DNA from: Pseudomonadota bacterium
Lineage (GTDB): Bacteria > Myxococcota_A > Polyangia > Polyangiales > Sandaracinaceae
Length of the DNA stretch: 8,993 bases
Reading direction: 5' to 3'
Assembly: GCA_023427125.1 (NCBI GenBank)
Contig: JAEZBP010000009.1
Span: 1-8,993 of the forward strand
The notes under the pieces were generated by a model. It saw nothing but the letters and a program-made list of their open reading frames with translations, was not told the origin of the DNA and did no database searches. Shown piece by piece: positions 1 through 6,059 of this stretch; the stretch's first letter is position 1, and each line of letters starts with the position of its first letter. The position numbers were made by a program, and so were the translations under genes.

Positions 1-16
1 CGGGCCTCGTGGTGCT

Positions 17-946
17 TCAAATCAGGATCCCGAGGCAGCAGCCGAGGGAGCAGTACTCGTCGGCCTCGCAGTCCTCGGGCACGTCGCAGGGCGTGTGCTC
101 CTCGCAGCTCGGCGGGGGCGTGCCTCCATCCGGCGCCTCGAAGCAGTCGGCAGGAAGATCGTCGGCCGTGCGGCCCGGGCAGAGCTCGCAGCGGCCGCAG
201 GTGTTGCTGCAGTCGTCGTGGGGGGTGCACGGCGTGCAGGCGCTCGGATCGTCGATGTCCTCCACCGAGCAGGTGCTGGTCGCGAGGACGTCGACCGTCG
301 TGCCGTCCTCGAGGTGCACGGTGCAGCAGCCGAAGCAGTCGCAGCCGTTGGGCACCGCGGGGCGGCAGCGCTCGAGGCAGAGCTCGCTCACCTCGCACTC
401 CTCGGGCGGCAGCTCGCCGTAGAGGCAGCCGGTGCGGTACTGGCAGCCGTCGTTGCCGTGCCCCGAGTCCCCGTCGAAGAAGCAGTCCTGGAACGCGCCG
501 TCGCGGTTGTCGCCCGGGATGCCGGTGCCGAACGTCGCCTCGTCGTCGTCGGTCGGCCCGGTGCACTCGGGATCGTCGGCGTCGATGAGACCGTCTCCGT
601 CGTCGTCGATGCCGTTGCTGCACGCGCAGGGGCCGTCGCAGTGGTCGCCGGTCGGCACGAGGGATCCGTCGAGGCGCGGTGTCGTGCTCGCGTCGCCCGG
701 CGCCGTCGTGCTTCCGTCGCGCTCGATCGGGACCACGCGTCCATCGGGCAGCACGGTGGTGCCCCCGTCCATCCCCTCCACGTCCCCGTCGACCGGCTCG
801 AGGGGAGGCGCCCCGCACGCCAGCGCCGCGAGCGCCGAGACCATCGCGATCACATGGGTCGCCCCGCTGCGCGGCATCCCGACACCCGCGAACGGCAGCA
901 GGTGTCGGCCTACCGTCACTCCGCTGCGCTTCGTGATCTTCTTCAT
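17..946 (-). CDS. Cys-rich putative lipoprotein with Ca-binding-type repeat
   Basis: This is a 309-residue secreted protein of unknown function. A hydrophobic stretch at about residues 32-43 ends in ALAC-G (Cys44), which resembles a lipoprotein signal peptide with a non-ideal lipobox. A low-complexity Gly/Asp/Thr/Pro linker follows to about residue 100. The remaining 200 residues hold 28 cysteines, presumably disulfide-paired outside the cytoplasm. Residues 111-128 (NGIDDDGDGLIDADDPEC) form an Asp-rich loop of the thrombospondin-3/EF-hand-like kind, common in myxobacterial surface proteins. The tail has C-x(5)-C-x(5)-C spacing and ends in a CC pair. The ATG at 946 is followed by KKITKR, but the n-region is then long. 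The in-frame ATG at 877 (MPRSG) would give a normal-length signal peptide, so the true start may be 877. No strong ribosome-binding site is seen for either. It diverges from msrA across about 113 bp. It runs close to the left window edge but is complete. Confidence 0.75.
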   Translation of the reverse strand: MKKITKRSGVTVGRHLLPFAGVGMPRSGATHVIAMVSALAALACGAPPLEPVDGDVEGMDGGTTVLPDGRVVPIERDGSTTAPGDASTTPRLDGSLVPTGDHCDGPCACSNGIDDDGDGLIDADDPECTGPTDDDEATFGTGIPGDNRDGAFQDCFFDGDSGHGNDGCQYRTGCLYGELPPEECEVSELCLERCRPAVPNGCDCFGCCTVHLEDGTTVDVLATSTCSVEDIDDPSACTPCTPHDDCSNTCGRCELCPGRTADDLPADCFEAPDGGTPPPSCEEHTPCDVPEDCEADEYCSLGCCLGILI

Positions 947-1022
947 GCGGTGCAGGGTCCCCCAGCGCGCGCCACCGCACAACTCGGGTGAAACCCTGAC
1001 CCGTAGCCGATGACCTCGCGCC

Positions 1023-1060
1023 TCGAGACGCCCGAATGGCTGCGCGCTATCCTCCATGCA
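1023..1060 (+). promoter_or_regulatory. Putative msrA promoter giving a leaderless transcript
   Basis: A TATCCT hexamer at 1048-1053 matches four of six positions of the sigma-70 -10 consensus. The usual seven-base distance puts transcription start at about 1060, which is the A of the chosen msrA ATG. No Shine-Dalgarno sequence precedes that ATG, which fits a leaderless mRNA. A weak -35 candidate (TCGAGA, 1023-1028) has a long 19-base spacer, so the upstream half is uncertain. Confidence 0.4.
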
Positions 1061-1707
1061 TGCTGTTCACGAGGACCAAGACCGAGATGCCGCGTCCCGA
1101 GGAGGCGCTCACCGGACGCGCCGCGAAGATGCCGGTGCCCGCGCGACACGCGGTGCTCGACACGCCGCTCGAGGGGCCCTTCCCCTCGGGGATCGAGCTC
1201 GCGATGTTCGGCCTCGGCTGCTTCTGGGGCGCGGAGCGCAAGCTCTGGCAGGCGCCCGGCGTGTACAGCACGGCGGCGGGCTATGCGGGAGGCTTCACGC
1301 CAAACCCGACCTACGAAGAGGTCTGCACCGGCAAGACCGGGCACAACGAGGTCGTGCGGGTGGCCTTCGATCCCTCGAAGACGAGCTACGAGGCGCTCCT
1401 CAAGGTGTTCTGGGAGAGCCACGATCCGACGCTGGGCATGCGGCAGGGCAACGACGTGGGGACCCAGTACCGCTCGGGCATCTACGTCTTCGACGACGCG
1501 CAGCGGCGGGCGGCCGAGGCGTCGAGGGCCGCCTTCGAGGCGCGCCTGCGCGAGGCCGGCTACGGCGCGGTCACGACCGAGATCGTCGACGCGCCGGAGT
1601 TCTACTTCGCCGAGGACTACCACCAGCAGTACCTGCACAAGAACCCGCGCGGCTACTGCGGCCTCGGCGGCACCGGCGTCACCTGCCCGATCGGCCTCGA
1701 GGCCTGA
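1060..1707 (+). CDS. msrA: Peptide-methionine (S)-S-oxide reductase MsrA
   Basis: MsrA reduces methionine-S-sulfoxide in proteins and free methionine in the cytoplasm, using its own cysteines and then thioredoxin. The 215-residue protein has the catalytic GCFWG motif with Cys54, followed by PGVYSTAAGYAGG, PNPTY, the GHNE block, and YHQQYLHKNPRGYCG near the C-terminus. Cys200 and Cys209 are placed like the two resolving cysteines of E. coli MsrA, so this is a three-Cys, long-type enzyme. It matches E. coli MsrA along its whole length, including the N-terminal 'alanine/proline-GR...MPV..HAV' segment. The ATG at 1060 is chosen because it aligns with the E. coli N-terminus and because a -10 box lies at 1048-1053. 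An in-frame ATG at 1036 would lie upstream of that promoter. It is monocistronic and convergent with the activase gene, with stop codons 13 nt apart. Confidence 0.96.
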   Translation: MLFTRTKTEMPRPEEALTGRAAKMPVPARHAVLDTPLEGPFPSGIELAMFGLGCFWGAERKLWQAPGVYSTAAGYAGGFTPNPTYEEVCTGKTGHNEVVRVAFDPSKTSYEALLKVFWESHDPTLGMRQGNDVGTQYRSGIYVFDDAQRRAAEASRAAFEARLREAGYGAVTTEIVDAPEFYFAEDYHQQYLHKNPRGYCGLGGTGVTCPIGLEA

Positions 1708-1731
1708 CCGTCGCGATCTCTCAGGCCTCGA
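1697..1731. terminator. Bidirectional hairpin formed by two convergent gene ends
   Basis: TCGAGGCCTGA (1697-1707) is a perfect 11-bp inverted complement of TCAGGCCTCGA (1721-1731), with a 13-nt loop. The arms are the last codons plus TGA of msrA and of the convergent activase gene, both ending Glu-Ala-stop. An alternative 8-bp stem, GACCGTCG/CGACGGTC (1706-1713 and 1729-1736), overlaps it. There is no U-tract, as is usual in high-GC genomes. A role as a two-way terminator is inferred from position and stem strength. Confidence 0.55.
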
Positions 1732-2461
1732 CGGTCGCTCGGATGCCCGCGCGCGCGAGCCGCTCGACGACCGAGGACATCGCGGCGGAGGAAGGCGGCT
1801 CGACGTCGGCGCAGCGCGCGGGGAGGCCGAGCTGCTCGTACTTGCCGAGGTAGGTGCGCTGGTAGGGCAGCAGGTGGAGCGAGGTCCTCGCGTGGCCGTG
1901 GAGGAACGCTGCGAGGGCGTCGAGGTTCTCCGCGTCGTCGTTGACCCCGGGGACGAGCGGCATCCGCAGCTCCACGTTCGCGCCGTGCGCGAAGAGCAGC
2001 CGCGCGCTCTCGTGGATCCGCTCGGGGCCCGCTCCCGTGAGCGCGCGGTGGCGGGCCGGATCCATGTGCTTGAGGTCGAGCTGGAAGAGATCGACCACGT
2101 CGAGCACCGCGAGCAGAGCGCTCGGCGGGACCGCCCCCGAGGTCTGGACGCACGTGTGCAGCCGCTCGCCTCGGGCGAGCCCGAGCAGCGCCTGGACGAA
2201 GGCCGGGTGGAGCAGCGGCTCTCCGCCCGAGACCGTCACGCCTCCACCGCTGATCTCGAAGTAGTCGCGATCCTCGAGCACCTCGGCGAGCGCCGCCTCG
2301 GGCGAGAGCCAGCGGCCCGACGCCCCCCGGAACGACTCGGGGTTGTGGCACCACGCGCAGCGCAGCGGGCAGCCGGCGAGGAAGATCGTCGTGCGGATCC
2401 CCGGACCGTCGTGCACGCAGAAGCGCTGGACGTCGAAGACCCGCGCGCGGAGCGCCGTCAC
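1721..2461 (-). CDS. Glycyl-radical enzyme activating enzyme (radical SAM, PflA-like, short type)
   Basis: This radical-SAM enzyme cleaves S-adenosylmethionine to abstract a hydrogen from the glycine of its partner GRE, creating the active glycyl radical. The 246-residue protein shows the family signature DGPGIRTTIFLAGCPLRCAWC, with cluster cysteines C31, C35 and C38 (CxxxCxxC). It also has the HNPE motif, the SAM-binding GGEP at 79-82, and the QLDLKHMD strand. HNPES leads directly into the next helix. The Cys-rich ferredoxin-like insert found in most activases of non-PFL GREs is absent. The length equals that of E. coli PflA. The start is GTG at 2461. It overlaps the GRE stop by four bases (GTGA), and a GGAG lies eight bases upstream, so translation is probably coupled to the GRE. 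The neighbour at 2458-5016 is its obvious substrate. Confidence in the family is very high; the exact partner chemistry is unknown. Confidence 0.95.
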   Translation of the reverse strand: MTALRARVFDVQRFCVHDGPGIRTTIFLAGCPLRCAWCHNPESFRGASGRWLSPEAALAEVLEDRDYFEISGGGVTVSGGEPLLHPAFVQALLGLARGERLHTCVQTSGAVPPSALLAVLDVVDLFQLDLKHMDPARHRALTGAGPERIHESARLLFAHGANVELRMPLVPGVNDDAENLDALAAFLHGHARTSLHLLPYQRTYLGKYEQLGLPARCADVEPPSSAAMSSVVERLARAGIRATVEA

Positions 2462-5016
2462 GGCGCGAGCTCCGTGCGCGCGATGATGTCGTCCTGGATC
2501 GCCCGTCCGAGGCGCGTGAAGTACGCGGAGTACCCCGAGACACGCACGATCAGATCGGAGTGCTCCTCGGGGCGCGCCTGCGCCGCTCGGAGCGTCGCCG
2601 GATCGACCACGTTGAACTGCACGTGGAACCCGCCCTTGCGGAAGTAGGTGCGCACGAGGTCGACCACGGCCTGCGCGCCCTTGCCCGAGCTCACGAGGCC
2701 GACCGGCAGCCGCATGTTCACCGAGTTGCCGTAGCCGATCTTGGTCTGGTCGATGCGCGCGACCGAGTTGAGCGCCGCGGTCGGTCCCTTGCGCTCCGCG
2801 CCGTTGCTCGGCGACATGCTGTTGGAGATCGGCGCTCCCGCGCGCCGCCCGTCGGGCGTGGCCGGCTCGAGGGCGCCCTCGTAGACGTTGAGCCCGTACG
2901 AGATGAGGCTCGCCTTGAAGTGCCCGCCCGTGACGGTCGGCCGCGCCCGCACCATCGCGCAGAAGCGATCGACCACGAGCCGCGCCAGCTCGTCGACGGC
3001 GCGGTCGTCGTTGCCGAAGCGGGGGCCGGCGAGGAGCCGCCGGCGCAGCGCGTCCCGGCCCTCGAAGTTCCTTCGGAGCGCCTCGAGCAGCTCCTCCATC
3101 GAGACGGAGCGCTCCTCGAACACGAGCTGCCGCATCGTCGCGAGCGAGTCGACGACCGTGCCGAGGCCCCCTCCGCCCACCGCACCGAACGAGTAGCGCG
3201 CGCCGCCGCGGGTCATGTCTCGGGCGTTCTCGATGCACCCATCGATCGTCGAGGAGATGAGCGGGTTGTGGAAGCGCTCCGCCCAGATCGCGTCGCGCAG
3301 GTTCGTGGCCTCGGTCACGTGCTCGACCATCCCCTCGAGCTGCCGGAAGAACGCGGCGAGGAGCTCGTCGAACGACGCGAAGTCGCGCGGGTCTCCGGTG
3401 TCGGGCCCGTCCTGGTTCCCGAAGAACGTGGTGCGACCGCGGTGGAGCACGAGGTCGAGCGCGGTCGGGAAGTACACCTTGGTGCCGCCCGTGGCGCCGA
3501 AGGTGTCGCCGCTCCCGCTCGGCTCGACGCAGCCGACCAGGCAGTACTCGCGCGCCTCCTCGAGCGAGTAGCCGTCGCTCACGAGCGCGGCGATCGCCGT
3601 CTCGTCGTTCAGGAACGCGGCGGCGCCGGTCTTGCGGTGCATCTCCACGACCCGCCGCACGAAGTCGGGCGGGCTCTGGCTCGACACCCGGAACGAGGCG
3701 GTCGTCGCGAGGTTGGTGTTCTCGATCGCCTCGACGAGCAGCCACGAGAGCTCGTTGGTGGCGTCGGCGCCGTCCTTGCCCACGCCGCCGACCGTCACGT
3801 TCTCGACGTCGGAGCCGAGGTGGTTGAGCTCGACCCCGCCGAGGTTCGGCCAGATGACGACGTTGTCGTTCAGCTTCACGAGGAGCTCCTCGAGGAGGCG
3901 CAGCGCGTGCTCGCGGGTGAGCTCGCCGCGCGCGACGTCGGCCGCGTAGAACGGGTAGAGCAGCTGATCGACGCGCCCGGGCGTGATGCCGCTCCCCGCT
4001 CCGTAGCTGATGATCGCCGCGTTCTGGGTGAACCAGAGCGCCTGCACCGCCTCGGAGAAGCTCCGCGGGGGGAGCCACGGCACGCGATCGCACGCGCCGG
4101 CGATGCCGCGCAGCTCGGCCCGCCGCTCGGGATCGCGCTCGGTCTCCGCCTGGGCCCGCGCGAGCGCCGCGAAGCGCCCCGCGAAGTCGCGCATCGCCTC
4201 GCACGTGAGCACGACGCTCTCGAGGAACGCGCCCTCGTCCGCGGTGTGCTCTCGCGCGAGCCGCGCGCGCGCGGCGTCACGGATCCCCGAGAAGCCCATC
4301 GCGAGGACGTTCTTGTGTCCGGGGACGATGTGGGCCTGCGTGTCGGTGCACCGGCCGCGGCCCTTGAGGTTGTCCTTGGAGCCGGCCTGCACCGCGCGCA
4401 GCATCCGTGGCAACCGCAAGAGACCGCTCCTCGCGCTCGCGCCCCGCGGCGCGACGAGCCGGAGCAGCGCCTCGGCGCCGAAGCCGCGGACCTTCCGCAC
4501 GAGCGCGCGCGGCGAGAGATCGATGCGGCTCGAGAGCCCGTGCGCGTCGAACGCTGCGATCTTGGCGTCACGCACGGTCTTGCCGTCCCAGGCGGGGAGG
4601 ATCTCGCCGAGCAGCTCGCGCCGATCCTCGGGCGTGATCCGGTACCCGAACGCCTCGAGGTCCTCGAGCAGGTAGCGCAGGACGAAGTTGAGGTCGCCGC
4701 GCTCGGGGGCGATCGGCGGCGCGATCGGCCGCGACGAGCGGTTCCCCACCAAGAGCTCGTCTGGCTCGATGCGCACCGTCATCATCGCGAAGACGCGCTC
4801 GAGCACCTTCGCCGCGCGCAGCGAGGGGTGGAGGCCCTCCGTCTCGCGATGGACCTCGGTCGCGTAGCGCGCGCGCTCGATGCAGAGCCAGTGCTCCGCC
4901 GCGAGCAGGCGCGCCTTCATCGCCGCGTTCTTCGGGTGGAGCCCGGTGCCGACGGGTGGGTGAGCCGCGACGGAGCAGGTGTGGGTCGCGCGCGCGAGGA
5001 TCGGCTCGAGGCTCAT
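2458..5016 (-). CDS. Glycyl radical enzyme of the GCVEP (non-PFL) class, substrate unknown
   Basis: The 852-residue protein is a full-length GRE with a PFL-like N-terminal domain (about 1-700) and a C-terminal glycyl-radical domain. The thiyl-radical cysteine is C496 in YCLVGCVEP, with Glu498 at Cys+2. The radical glycine is G828 in RVSGYSAYF. Other family blocks are HIVPGHKNVLAMGFSGI (229-245), GITPGRVDQLLYPFY (343-357) and STIDGCIENARDMTRGGARYSF (589-610). Pyruvate formate-lyase has a CC pair and no Glu, so PFL is excluded. The class fits dehydratases, C-N lyases, C-S lyases or decarboxylases. From memory, diol dehydratases have Asp at Cys+14 and His-Ser before I-S-P-G-R. Here those positions are Gly510 and Ser-Gly (342-343). 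Thr509 falls at Cys+13, where choline lyase CutC has Thr. The start is ATG at 5016, with a GGAG six bases upstream and a 4-nt overlap with the tetR stop. The enzyme is oxygen-sensitive, so the host must meet anoxia. Confidence 0.95.
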   Translation of the reverse strand: MSLEPILARATHTCSVAAHPPVGTGLHPKNAAMKARLLAAEHWLCIERARYATEVHRETEGLHPSLRAAKVLERVFAMMTVRIEPDELLVGNRSSRPIAPPIAPERGDLNFVLRYLLEDLEAFGYRITPEDRRELLGEILPAWDGKTVRDAKIAAFDAHGLSSRIDLSPRALVRKVRGFGAEALLRLVAPRGASARSGLLRLPRMLRAVQAGSKDNLKGRGRCTDTQAHIVPGHKNVLAMGFSGIRDAARARLAREHTADEGAFLESVVLTCEAMRDFAGRFAALARAQAETERDPERRAELRGIAGACDRVPWLPPRSFSEAVQALWFTQNAAIISYGAGSGITPGRVDQLLYPFYAADVARGELTREHALRLLEELLVKLNDNVVIWPNLGGVELNHLGSDVENVTVGGVGKDGADATNELSWLLVEAIENTNLATTASFRVSSQSPPDFVRRVVEMHRKTGAAAFLNDETAIAALVSDGYSLEEAREYCLVGCVEPSGSGDTFGATGGTKVYFPTALDLVLHRGRTTFFGNQDGPDTGDPRDFASFDELLAAFFRQLEGMVEHVTEATNLRDAIWAERFHNPLISSTIDGCIENARDMTRGGARYSFGAVGGGGLGTVVDSLATMRQLVFEERSVSMEELLEALRRNFEGRDALRRRLLAGPRFGNDDRAVDELARLVVDRFCAMVRARPTVTGGHFKASLISYGLNVYEGALEPATPDGRRAGAPISNSMSPSNGAERKGPTAALNSVARIDQTKIGYGNSVNMRLPVGLVSSGKGAQAVVDLVRTYFRKGGFHVQFNVVDPATLRAAQARPEEHSDLIVRVSGYSAYFTRLGRAIQDDIIARTELAP

Positions 5017-5633
5017 GTCGAGCTCCGTGCTTCGATGTCGGCGAGGAGCAGCGCGACCACACGCCGGACGTGGCGCTTTCGGGCTGCGAGCGCGGCCGGC
5101 GAGAACGGGTCCTGGCCCGTGACCTTCTGGAGCACCTCGCCGTAGGTGAACCAGGTCACGACCATCCCGTAGACGGAGGTGAGCAAGTGGGTCGCCTCGA
5201 GGTCGTCGGGAGCCTCCGCGAGCGCGCGGCCGAGCCACTCGTTCCCGAGCCGGAAGAGCGGCAGCGTGCGATCGACGACGCGCTCGACGTGCCGGCCGCT
5301 CGCGACCTCGCGCTGCACGATGCGGGTGAACGACCGGTTCTCGGCGAGGAAGTCGGCGTAGGCGTCGAGCACGTCCTCGATCTGCGCCGCGAGCCCGCTC
5401 CGCTCGCCGAGCGCCCCGGCGAGGGCTCGCGAGAGGCGCGCGTAGTACCCCTCGAGCAGCGTCTCGAGCAGCTCGTCCTTCTTGCCGAAGTGGTAGTGGA
5501 TGAGCGCCTTGTTGATCCCGGAGCGCTCCGCGATGTCCCGCGTCGTCGTGGCGTCGAAGCCCAGCTCTCCGAAGAGCGAGTCGGCCGCCCGGAGGATCCG
5601 GTCCTTGGTCCGTTCTGCGTCGATGACCGCCAT
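5013..5633 (-). CDS. TetR/AcrR-family transcriptional regulator of the GRE operon
   Basis: The 206-residue protein begins with a typical TetR DNA-binding domain. RTKDRILRAADSLFGELGF leads to the helix-turn-helix TTTRDIAERSGINKALIHYHFGKKDELL (about 29-56), with the characteristic IHYHF recognition-helix end. Residues 80-200 form the helical ligand-binding/dimerisation domain, which has no recognisable subfamily motif. It is the first gene of the operon and overlaps the GRE start by four bases (ATGA). It is therefore probably both autoregulator and local regulator of the GRE, perhaps sensing the GRE substrate. No Shine-Dalgarno sequence precedes its ATG. That ATG lies inside a 20-bp inverted repeat that could be its own operator. 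The role as repressor is inferred from family and position. Confidence 0.93.
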   Translation of the reverse strand: MAVIDAERTKDRILRAADSLFGELGFDATTTRDIAERSGINKALIHYHFGKKDELLETLLEGYYARLSRALAGALGERSGLAAQIEDVLDAYADFLAENRSFTRIVQREVASGRHVERVVDRTLPLFRLGNEWLGRALAEAPDDLEATHLLTSVYGMVVTWFTYGEVLQKVTGQDPFSPAALAARKRHVRRVVALLLADIEARSST

Positions 5634-5641
5634 AGGTCATC
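5622..5641. promoter_or_regulatory. Candidate TetR operator over the tetR start codon
   Basis: GATGACC (5622-5628) and GGTCATC (5635-5641) are perfect 7-bp inverted arms around a 6-bp spacer. The length and symmetry are typical of TetR-family operators. The repeat covers the tetR ATG (5631-5633), so bound protein would block transcription or translation initiation of the whole operon. The sequence is directly visible; the operator function is inferred. Confidence 0.5.
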
Positions 5642-5649
5642 TGGTTTAG

Positions 5650-5681
5650 GCGCTCGCCCAATCGCGAGGTTGGCCGAGCGC
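5650..5681. repeat. Hyphenated palindrome/hairpin upstream of tetR
   Basis: GCGCTCG (5650-5656) pairs with CGAGCGC (5675-5681). After one C-C mismatch, CCAA (5658-5661) pairs with TTGG (5670-5673), leaving an 8-nt centre. It lies in the 90-bp gap between the end of the small Cys-rich gene (5724) and the tetR start (5633), both on the minus strand. It could be a U-less terminator for the small gene or a second regulator-binding site for the GRE operon. Confidence 0.45.
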
Positions 5682-5723
5682 AAGTACCCGCGCCCGGCGA
5701 TCCCTGGGGCGCTCTCGGGACGC

Positions 5724-5903
5724 TCAGGAGCGCGGAGGCGCGGAGCCGGTCGGGGGCTGCACGCCGAGGCTCCGCATCTCCTTGCCGCAGCACTTGTCGG
5801 AGTGCCGCTTGGGCTCGGTGTCCGGGCACGGGCACGCCTTCACGAAGACGATCTCGGCACCACAGTCGTCGCAGACCAATCGCTCTCCGGCCGGATGGGG
5901 CAT
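5724..5903 (-). CDS. Small Cys-rich, zinc-ribbon-like protein
   Basis: The 59-residue protein has paired cysteines C11-x-x-C14, C24-x-C26 and C38-C39, plus His34. This suggests a small metal-binding (zinc-ribbon or rubredoxin-like) fold. The last 15 residues are Pro/Gly/Ser-rich and probably disordered. The start is strongly supported: ATG at 5903 has AGGAGG (5911-5916) seven bases upstream, and a plausible promoter lies further up. I do not recognise a named family. It stands between the divergent SRPBCC gene and the GRE operon on the same strand as tetR, 90 bp ahead of it. Read-through into tetR is possible, but a hairpin at 5650-5681 may stop it. Confidence 0.7.
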   Translation of the reverse strand: MPHPAGERLVCDDCGAEIVFVKACPCPDTEPKRHSDKCCGKEMRSLGVQPPTGSAPPRS

Positions 5904-5933
5904 CGCGTCTCCTCCTCTCGCAAGTGTCGGCCC

Positions 5934-5961
5934 AACGTAAGCGCCGTCCACCCGGTGCCAA
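5934..5961 (-). promoter_or_regulatory. Putative sigma-70 promoter of the small Cys-rich gene
   Basis: On the minus strand, TTGGCA (5961-5956, five of six to the -35 consensus) is followed after 16 bases by TACGTT (5939-5934, a weak -10). The predicted transcription start is near 5927, leaving a short leader that contains the AGGAGG ribosome-binding site and ends at the ATG at 5903. Confidence 0.4.
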
Positions 5962-6041
5962 CCGACGCGAACGTCGAGCTCAGGCCTTCGGGGCGCTCCG
6001 TTCGAAGCTCGAGCGCAGGTGACTCCATCCGCGGCGCGGTC

Positions 6042-6050
6042 TGCTACGCT
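6042..6050 (+). promoter_or_regulatory. Extended -10 element before the SRPBCC gene
   Basis: TGC followed by TACGCT (6045-6050) resembles an extended -10 element. The expected transcription start is about 6057, only about three bases before the ATG at 6060. No Shine-Dalgarno sequence is present, so a near-leaderless mRNA is likely, as at msrA. No convincing -35 box is visible at the ideal spacing. Confidence 0.35.
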
Positions 6051-6059
6051 CGCGCGCCG

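Noticed and set aside
95..1013. Overlapping + strand open frames opposite the Cys-rich lipoprotein
   Set aside because: They are low-complexity Ala/Arg/Val or Ser/Pro translations, with no ribosome-binding site or family motif.
1009..1015. Second GATGACC half-site in the lipoprotein/msrA gap
   Set aside because: There is no inverted partner at the 6-bp spacing. A single 7-mer is expected by chance in 9 kb.
1693..1704. GGCCTCGAGGCC palindrome as a separate regulatory site
   Set aside because: It lies within the msrA 3' coding end and is largely part of the larger terminator-like hairpin. GC-rich coding DNA often contains such 12-mers.
2458..5016. Pyruvate formate-lyase (pflB)
   Set aside because: It lacks the adjacent CC active-site pair and has GCVEP with Glu at Cys+2, which is typical of non-PFL GREs.
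2560..5145. Long open frame of 861 codons on the + strand opposite the GRE
   Set aside because: It is antisense to a GRE with fully conserved motifs. The translation is Arg/Glu/Val-rich without domains, as expected from GC-rich codon bias.
5017..5961. In-frame upstream extension of the GRE to 5961
   Set aside because: It would run through tetR in another frame with meaningless composition. The ATG at 5016 has a ribosome-binding site and the ATGA overlap.
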